Below are positions 6,185-9,555 of a stretch of 9,555 nucleotides of DNA, one piece after another. Under the pieces are notes generated by a model. It had not been told where the DNA came from. It did no database searches and saw nothing but the letters and a program-made list of their open reading frames with translations. Where the stretch lies: NCBI GenBank assembly GCA_050697275.1, contig JBOGZI010000101.1, forward strand, positions 1-9,555, in the 5' to 3' direction. Source of the stretch: JBOGZI01 sp050697275 (lineage in GTDB: Bacteria > Actinomycetota > Thermoleophilia > Solirubrobacterales > 70-9). Numbering within the stretch: the first letter of the stretch is position 1; the number at the start of each line of letters is the position of its first letter. The translations under genes were made by a program, and so were the position numbers.

Positions 6185-7873
6185 TCAGTAGGTCCTCTCC
6201 TGCGGCTGCCATTCGGTGATCGTCACCTCCGAGTAGCTGATCTCGGGGCCGTCGTCGGTCCGGGTGAGGTCGATGTGCTTCAGCCACTCCTCGTCGTTTC
6301 GCTCCGGGAAGTCGGTCCGGTACTGGGCGCCCCGGCTCTCGGTGCGGTGGATCGCCGCCACGCAGGTGGCCTCCGCGTTGTCGAGCATGAAGCCGAGCTC
6401 GATCGCGCCGAACAGGTCCTGGTTGAAGACCGCGCTGTGGTCGTCGATGTAGCAGCTCTGCGCCTCCTCCTTGAGGCGGCGCACGGTCTCGAGCGCCGCT
6501 TCGAGTCCCTCCGCGTCGCGGAAGACCGCGACCTTCTCGTCCATCGTCCGGCCCAGCTCCTTGCGGATCTCCGCGACCCTGCGGCCGGAGCCCTTCTCCC
6601 GCCCCAGGAGCTCGGCGATCTTCGCCTCCTCGTCATTGAGCGCCGAGTGAGGGGCGTGGACGGGCTCGCGGCCCTTGGCGCGCCCGGCCGCGTCGACGCC
6701 GGACCGCCTGCCGAAGATCAGGGTGTCGAGCAGCGAGTTGGCGCCGAGCCGGTTGCCGCCGTGCACGGAGACGCAGGCCACCTCGCCCGCCGCGTACAGC
6801 CCGGGTACCTCGGTGCGCCCCTCGTTGTCGGTCTTGACGCCGCCCATCGCGTAGTGGTTGCCGGGCTTGATGTGGATCGGCTCCTTGGTGATGTCGACGC
6901 CGGCGAAGTCGCGGCCGACCAGGACGATCTCCCTGAGCGCCTCGTGGATCCGCTTGCGGGGGACGACGGTGATGTCGAGCGCCACGGTGCCGTCCGGGAA
7001 GCCGCGGCCCTCGTTGATCTCGGTCTGCTCGGCGCGCGAGACGACGTCGCGGGAAGCGAGCTCCATCTTGTTGGGCGCGTAGCGCTCCATGAAGCGCTCG
7101 CCCTTGGCGTTGAGCAGGGTCGCGCCCTCCCCGCGGGCGCCCTCGGTGATCAGGAAGCCCTTGCCCGCCAGCGTGGTCGGGTGGTACTGGATCATCTCCA
7201 TGTCCATCAGCTTCGCCCCGGCGCGGTAGGCCATCGAGATCCCGTCGCCGGTGCAGATCAGCGCGTTGGTGGTCGGCTGCCAGGCCTGGCCGTTGCCGCC
7301 GGTGGCGAGGATCACCGCCTTGGCGCCGAAGTGCTCCAGCGAGCCGTCGGCGACGTTGCGGCAGATCGCCCCAGCGCACTCGCCCTGGTCGTCGAGCGCG
7401 AGCGCGGTGGTGAAGTACTCCTCGTAGCGCTTGACCTCGTCCGAGTACTTCATCAGCTGCTCGTAGAGCACGTGCATGATCGCCTGGCCGGTGATGTCGG
7501 CGACGTAGTAGGTGCGCGCCGCGGAGGCGCCGCCGAAGGCGCGGGTGCCGAGCTTGCCTTCCTCGTTGCGGTGGAAGGTGACCCCGAGGTGCTCGAGGTG
7601 GAGCAGCTCCTCCGGCGCCTCCCGGCACATGATCTCGACCGCGTCCTGGTCGGCGAGGTAGTCGGAGCCCTTGACCGTGTCGAAGGCGTGCGACTCCCAC
7701 GTGTCGTCCTCCTGGAGGGCGGCGTTGATCCCGCCCTGGGCGGCGTTCGAGTGGGAGCGGACCGGGTGAACCTTGCTGATGATCCCGACCGAGACGCCCT
7801 GCTCGGCCGCGGCCAGCGCGGCGCGCTGGCCGGCGAGCCCCGCTCCGATCACCAGGACGTCGTGGTCAGGCAC
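6185..7873 (-). CDS. sdhA: Succinate dehydrogenase/fumarate reductase flavoprotein subunit
   Basis: This 562-residue catalytic subunit oxidizes succinate to fumarate, or the reverse, in the TCA cycle at the cytoplasmic face of the membrane. With the chosen start, the dinucleotide fold GAGLAG is at 10-15. H41 in SHSNAAQGG is the expected covalent FAD attachment site. Active-site residues include H231 (QYHPTTL), E244 and R247 (TEGARGEG), R275 (SRDVVSRA), H340 (HYAMGG) and R375 (GGNRLG). The helical C-terminal domain is complete, ending near EWQPQERTY, and the length matches the family. The longer open frame begins with a GTG at 7937-7939. The internal GTG at 7871-7873 is preferred because AGGGAG lies nine bases before it and homologous flavoproteins start just before the FAD motif. 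It is the first gene of the sdhABE cluster. Sequence alone does not separate dehydrogenase from fumarate reductase. Confidence 0.95.
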   Translation of the reverse strand: MPDHDVLVIGAGLAGQRAALAAAEQGVSVGIISKVHPVRSHSNAAQGGINAALQEDDTWESHAFDTVKGSDYLADQDAVEIMCREAPEELLHLEHLGVTFHRNEEGKLGTRAFGGASAARTYYVADITGQAIMHVLYEQLMKYSDEVKRYEEYFTTALALDDQGECAGAICRNVADGSLEHFGAKAVILATGGNGQAWQPTTNALICTGDGISMAYRAGAKLMDMEMIQYHPTTLAGKGFLITEGARGEGATLLNAKGERFMERYAPNKMELASRDVVSRAEQTEINEGRGFPDGTVALDITVVPRKRIHEALREIVLVGRDFAGVDITKEPIHIKPGNHYAMGGVKTDNEGRTEVPGLYAAGEVACVSVHGGNRLGANSLLDTLIFGRRSGVDAAGRAKGREPVHAPHSALNDEEAKIAELLGREKGSGRRVAEIRKELGRTMDEKVAVFRDAEGLEAALETVRRLKEEAQSCYIDDHSAVFNQDLFGAIELGFMLDNAEATCVAAIHRTESRGAQYRTDFPERNDEEWLKHIDLTRTDDGPEISYSEVTITEWQPQERTY

Positions 7874-7911
7874 GACCCACTTCTCCCTGCGTCCACTCAG
7901 GCACGGGCGCG

Positions 7912-7917
7912 ATCCTA
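7912..7917 (-). promoter_or_regulatory. sdhA: -10-like box ahead of sdhA
   Basis: The minus strand reads TAGGAT within a short AT-rich patch (ATATAGGAT) in otherwise very GC-rich DNA, 38 bases before the sdhA GTG. This would give a leader of about 30 bases carrying the AGGGAG ribosome site at 7883-7888. No good -35 box is visible 16-19 bases upstream, as is common in actinobacteria. It is the best candidate promoter for the sdh operon. Confidence 0.45.
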
Positions 7918-7955
7918 TATCGCCCGCGTTTGGCGCCACTCATCAGGCGTGACCG

Positions 7956-7995
7956 CCGGCGGCCGCCTCTAAGTGCTGCGGCCGGCGGCCGCCGG
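7956..7995 (-). terminator. GC hairpin at the end of the M50 protease gene
   Basis: A perfect 12-base inverted repeat, CCGGCGGCCGCC at 7956-7967 and its complement at 7984-7995, encloses a 16-base loop. The loop contains the stop codon of the protease gene at 7969-7971. Each arm holds the self-complementary block GGCGGCCGCC, so the repeat is direct as well as inverted. No T-tract follows on the minus strand. It may still slow or end transcription, or protect the protease mRNA, before the sdhA promoter. It may instead be a by-product of Ala/Gly codons. Confidence 0.4.
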
Positions 7996-9144
7996 ATCCC
8001 GCAGGGCCCGGCCGACCGCGTCCGCGGTGATCACCCCCCGCAGCCGTCCGTCGGCGTCGGTGGCGACCACCGCGCCCAGCCGGCGCAGCGCTTCGTTGCC
8101 GAGCAGCGACTCGAGTGGGGAGTCCTCCCTCACCGCGAGCGAGCCGCTGTCCCGGGCGAGCACGTCGCCGACCGTCTGCGAGGCCCGCTCGACGGCGGGG
8201 ACGGAGTCGGCCGTGCCCTGGTCGAGCAGGCCGATGAAGCGGCCCCTCGAGTTGACCACCGGGAACCACGGCCAGCGGTAGCGCAGGAAGTACTCGTCGA
8301 GCGCCCGCTCGATCGACAGGCCGTCCGGGATCGCGACCGGCTCGCGGTCCATCACGTCGCCGACCGAGACCCCCTCGATCCGGCTGGTGATCTCGCTCTG
8401 GACGACCGCGCCGCGCGCGGCGCCGTTGAGGATGAAGCCGAGCACGACCGACCACAGCCCGCCGACAACGTCTCCCTGGATGAAGAGGAAGGCCCCGAAG
8501 CCGATCAGGAGGTAGGCGAAGCCCTGGCCGAGGGTGGCGGCGAACCGGGTGGCGCTGGTCCGGTTGCCGCTCACCCGCCAGGCGATCGCCCTCGCGACCC
8601 GGCCGCCGTCGAGCGGATAGGCCGGAACCAGGTTGAAGATCAGCACCAGCAGGTTGATGCTGCCGAGCCAGGCGATCATCGCGACGATCCCGCTGACGTC
8701 GGCTCCTCCCTCGGTGAGGGCGGCATCCCGGAACTCGTCGCCGCCGGCCAGCAGCAGCCCCGCCGCGGCGCAGGCGGCGACGATCAGCGCTGTCACCGCC
8801 GGGCCGGCGATCGCGATCTTGAACTCGGTGCCCGGCGAGTCGGAGTCGCGCTCCATGCGCGCGACCCCGCCGAACATCCAGAGCGTGATCGAGCCGATCC
8901 CGATCCCGTGGCGAAGCGCGACCACGGCATGGCCGAGCTCGTGCAGCAGGATCGAGCCGAAGAAGAGCAGGGCGCTGGCGACCGCGAGCACGTAGGGCCC
9001 GATCGCGTTGTCGTCGGCGCCCAGCACGTCGCGGTAGTAGCTCGAGAGCCAGATGATCACCAGGAAGAGGACGACGAACCACGAGTAGTCGACCCCGATC
9101 CTGATCCCCCGCACCTGAAAGAGCGTGATGCCGCCTGTGGGCAT
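7969..9144 (-). CDS. Site-2 protease family (M50) membrane metalloprotease with CBS pair
   Basis: This 391-residue intramembrane zinc protease has HELGH at 68-72 (H68, E69, H72) inside a membrane helix. The second metal motif NLVPAYPLDGG spans 171-181 (D179). About six hydrophobic segments cover 18-245. Two CBS motifs occupy the C-terminal half, about 257-385, with GRFIGLLDQG and GRLRGVITADAVG marking the two repeats. This layout matches the SpoIVFB-like, CBS-bearing M50 group, where the CBS cleft binds nucleotide and gates cleavage of membrane substrates. The start is ATG at 9142-9144. No ribosome site is seen, and TAAGAT lies seven bases upstream, which suggests a leaderless mRNA. A substrate cannot be assigned: no sigma or anti-sigma gene is adjacent. 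It is divergent from the peptidase gene on its right. Confidence 0.9.
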   Translation of the reverse strand: MPTGGITLFQVRGIRIGVDYSWFVVLFLVIIWLSSYYRDVLGADDNAIGPYVLAVASALLFFGSILLHELGHAVVALRHGIGIGSITLWMFGGVARMERDSDSPGTEFKIAIAGPAVTALIVAACAAAGLLLAGGDEFRDAALTEGGADVSGIVAMIAWLGSINLLVLIFNLVPAYPLDGGRVARAIAWRVSGNRTSATRFAATLGQGFAYLLIGFGAFLFIQGDVVGGLWSVVLGFILNGAARGAVVQSEITSRIEGVSVGDVMDREPVAIPDGLSIERALDEYFLRYRWPWFPVVNSRGRFIGLLDQGTADSVPAVERASQTVGDVLARDSGSLAVREDSPLESLLGNEALRRLGAVVATDADGRLRGVITADAVGRALRDPAAAGRST

Positions 9145-9151
9145 ATCGCTG

Positions 9152-9157
9152 ATCTTA
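9152..9157 (-). promoter_or_regulatory. -10-like hexamer for leaderless M50 protease gene
   Basis: The minus strand reads TAAGAT, then seven bases, then ATG. It matches the TANNNT -10 pattern with transcription start expected at the A of the start codon. No Shine-Dalgarno sequence lies in the gap. The supposed -35 zone overlaps the first codons and -10 box of the divergent gene. Confidence 0.45.
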
Positions 9158-9169
9158 GGGCCGAGGGAC

Positions 9170-9175
9170 TAGGTT
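9170..9175 (+). promoter_or_regulatory. -10-like hexamer for the divergent peptidase gene
   Basis: The plus strand reads TAGGTT, then TCCCTCCC, then ATG. The pyrimidine-rich spacer cannot act as a Shine-Dalgarno site, so a leaderless transcript is the simplest reading. The hexamer lies 12 bases from the opposing TAAGAT box, so the two promoters must share or compete for RNA polymerase. Confidence 0.4.
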
Positions 9176-9183
9176 TCCCTCCC

Positions 9184-9555
9184 ATGGAGGCGGGCACACA
9201 GGACGCGATCTCGGCGCCGCCGGAGGAGGGCTGGATGAGGTCGCGGCTCGACGAGCTGTGCTCCTACGAGCGCGGGTCGGCGTCCGAGGGCGAGCGCCGC
9301 GCCGCCGAATGGCTCGCCGGGGAGCTGCGCGAAGCCGGTGCCCGCGAGGCCCGCGTCGAGGAGGAGCCCGAGGCGAACGGCAGCTTCTGGTGGTCCCTGG
9401 GGCTGCTCACCGGCGCGGGAGCGGTGGCCGGGCTCGCCGCCCGGCGCGGCGGGAGTCTCTCGCGTGCTCTCGCCGTCGTCACCGGTGCTGGCGCAGCGGC
9501 GCTTGCCGCGGACGAGCTGCCGCCGGGCCGCCGTCGCTTCCGCCGCCTGCTGCCG
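9184..9555 (+). CDS. Probable M28-family peptidase with N-terminal membrane helices, cut by window edge
   Basis: The frame is open for 124 residues from ATG at 9184 to the right edge, with strongly GC3-biased codons. Residues 19-52 contain the M28-like opening ELCSYERGSASEGERRAAEW, followed by LAGELREAGA. This resembles the helix and GS-x-GE-x-x-AA-x-x-L start seen in M28 aminopeptidase-like proteins. Two hydrophobic segments follow, about 69-86 and 93-110, then an Arg-rich stretch, an arrangement that suggests membrane anchoring before or within the peptidase domain. The metal-binding residues that would prove an M28 enzyme lie beyond the window. An alternative is a membrane protein with only an M28-like N-terminus. 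It is the only plus-strand gene, divergent from the M50 protease gene across 39 bases. Confidence 0.6.
   Translation, partial: MEAGTQDAISAPPEEGWMRSRLDELCSYERGSASEGERRAAEWLAGELREAGAREARVEEEPEANGSFWWSLGLLTGAGAVAGLAARRGGSLSRALAVVTGAGAAALAADELPPGRRRFRRLLP

Noticed and set aside
7874..7939. A longer sdhA start at the GTG of 7937-7939
   Set aside because: The extra 22 residues lack family similarity. The frame would begin upstream of the likely -10 box at 7912-7917, and a ribosome site supports the internal GTG at 7871-7873.
6116..7972. A 618-codon open frame on the plus strand
   Set aside because: It is antisense to sdhA, whose FAD and active-site motifs are unmistakable. The frame is kept open by the GC bias of sdhA's third codon positions.

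Overview
The window is GC-rich chromosomal DNA with very dense gene packing and no gene-free stretch above about 100 bases. Eight of the nine genes read leftward on the minus strand, and one gene enters from the right edge on the plus strand. GTG starts are common, and -10-like hexamers sit 6-8 bases before several starts. A Hdr-type succinate dehydrogenase, an NhaD-like carrier and a rhomboid-free M50/CBS protease also fit. Together these suggest a high-GC actinobacterium, most likely of the Thermoleophilia (Solirubrobacterales or Gaiellales relatives). That placement is inference from gene style, not from a marker gene.

Reading in the direction of transcription from the right: at 9145-9183 a 39-base gap separates two divergent genes. 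Rightward is the N-terminal part of a probable membrane-linked M28 peptidase (9184 to the edge). Leftward is a site-2 protease (M50) with a C-terminal CBS pair (9144-7969). A strong GC hairpin follows the protease gene. A promoter-like site then precedes the central operon: sdhA (7873-6185), sdhB (6135-4948), a CCG-domain subunit called sdhE (4880-3990), and a 40-residue heptad microprotein (3969-3847). There are no sdhC/sdhD haem-b anchor genes. The complex is therefore predicted to be the non-classical class E type first known from Sulfolobus-like archaea, in which a heterodisulfide-reductase-B-like protein takes the place of the membrane anchor. Succinate electrons would pass from FAD through three Fe-S centres of SdhB to SdhE and on to quinone.

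The same strand continues with almost no gaps into a multi-pass membrane protein with a C-terminal SHOCT domain (3803-2421), an ArsB/NhaD-type ion carrier (2411-1158) and a stand-alone CBS-pair protein (1150-710) that may be its regulatory partner. After 80 bases comes an APH(6)/hydroxyurea-type small-molecule kinase (629 to the left edge, truncated), with its own apparent leaderless start.

The points most worth a second look are the 40-residue coiled-coil microprotein directly behind sdhE, the extra cysteine in the third cluster motif of SdhB together with that protein's long insertions, the repeated leaderless-start pattern, and the altered catalytic loop of the kinase. No RNA genes, CRISPR arrays, insertion sequences or prophage genes were seen.
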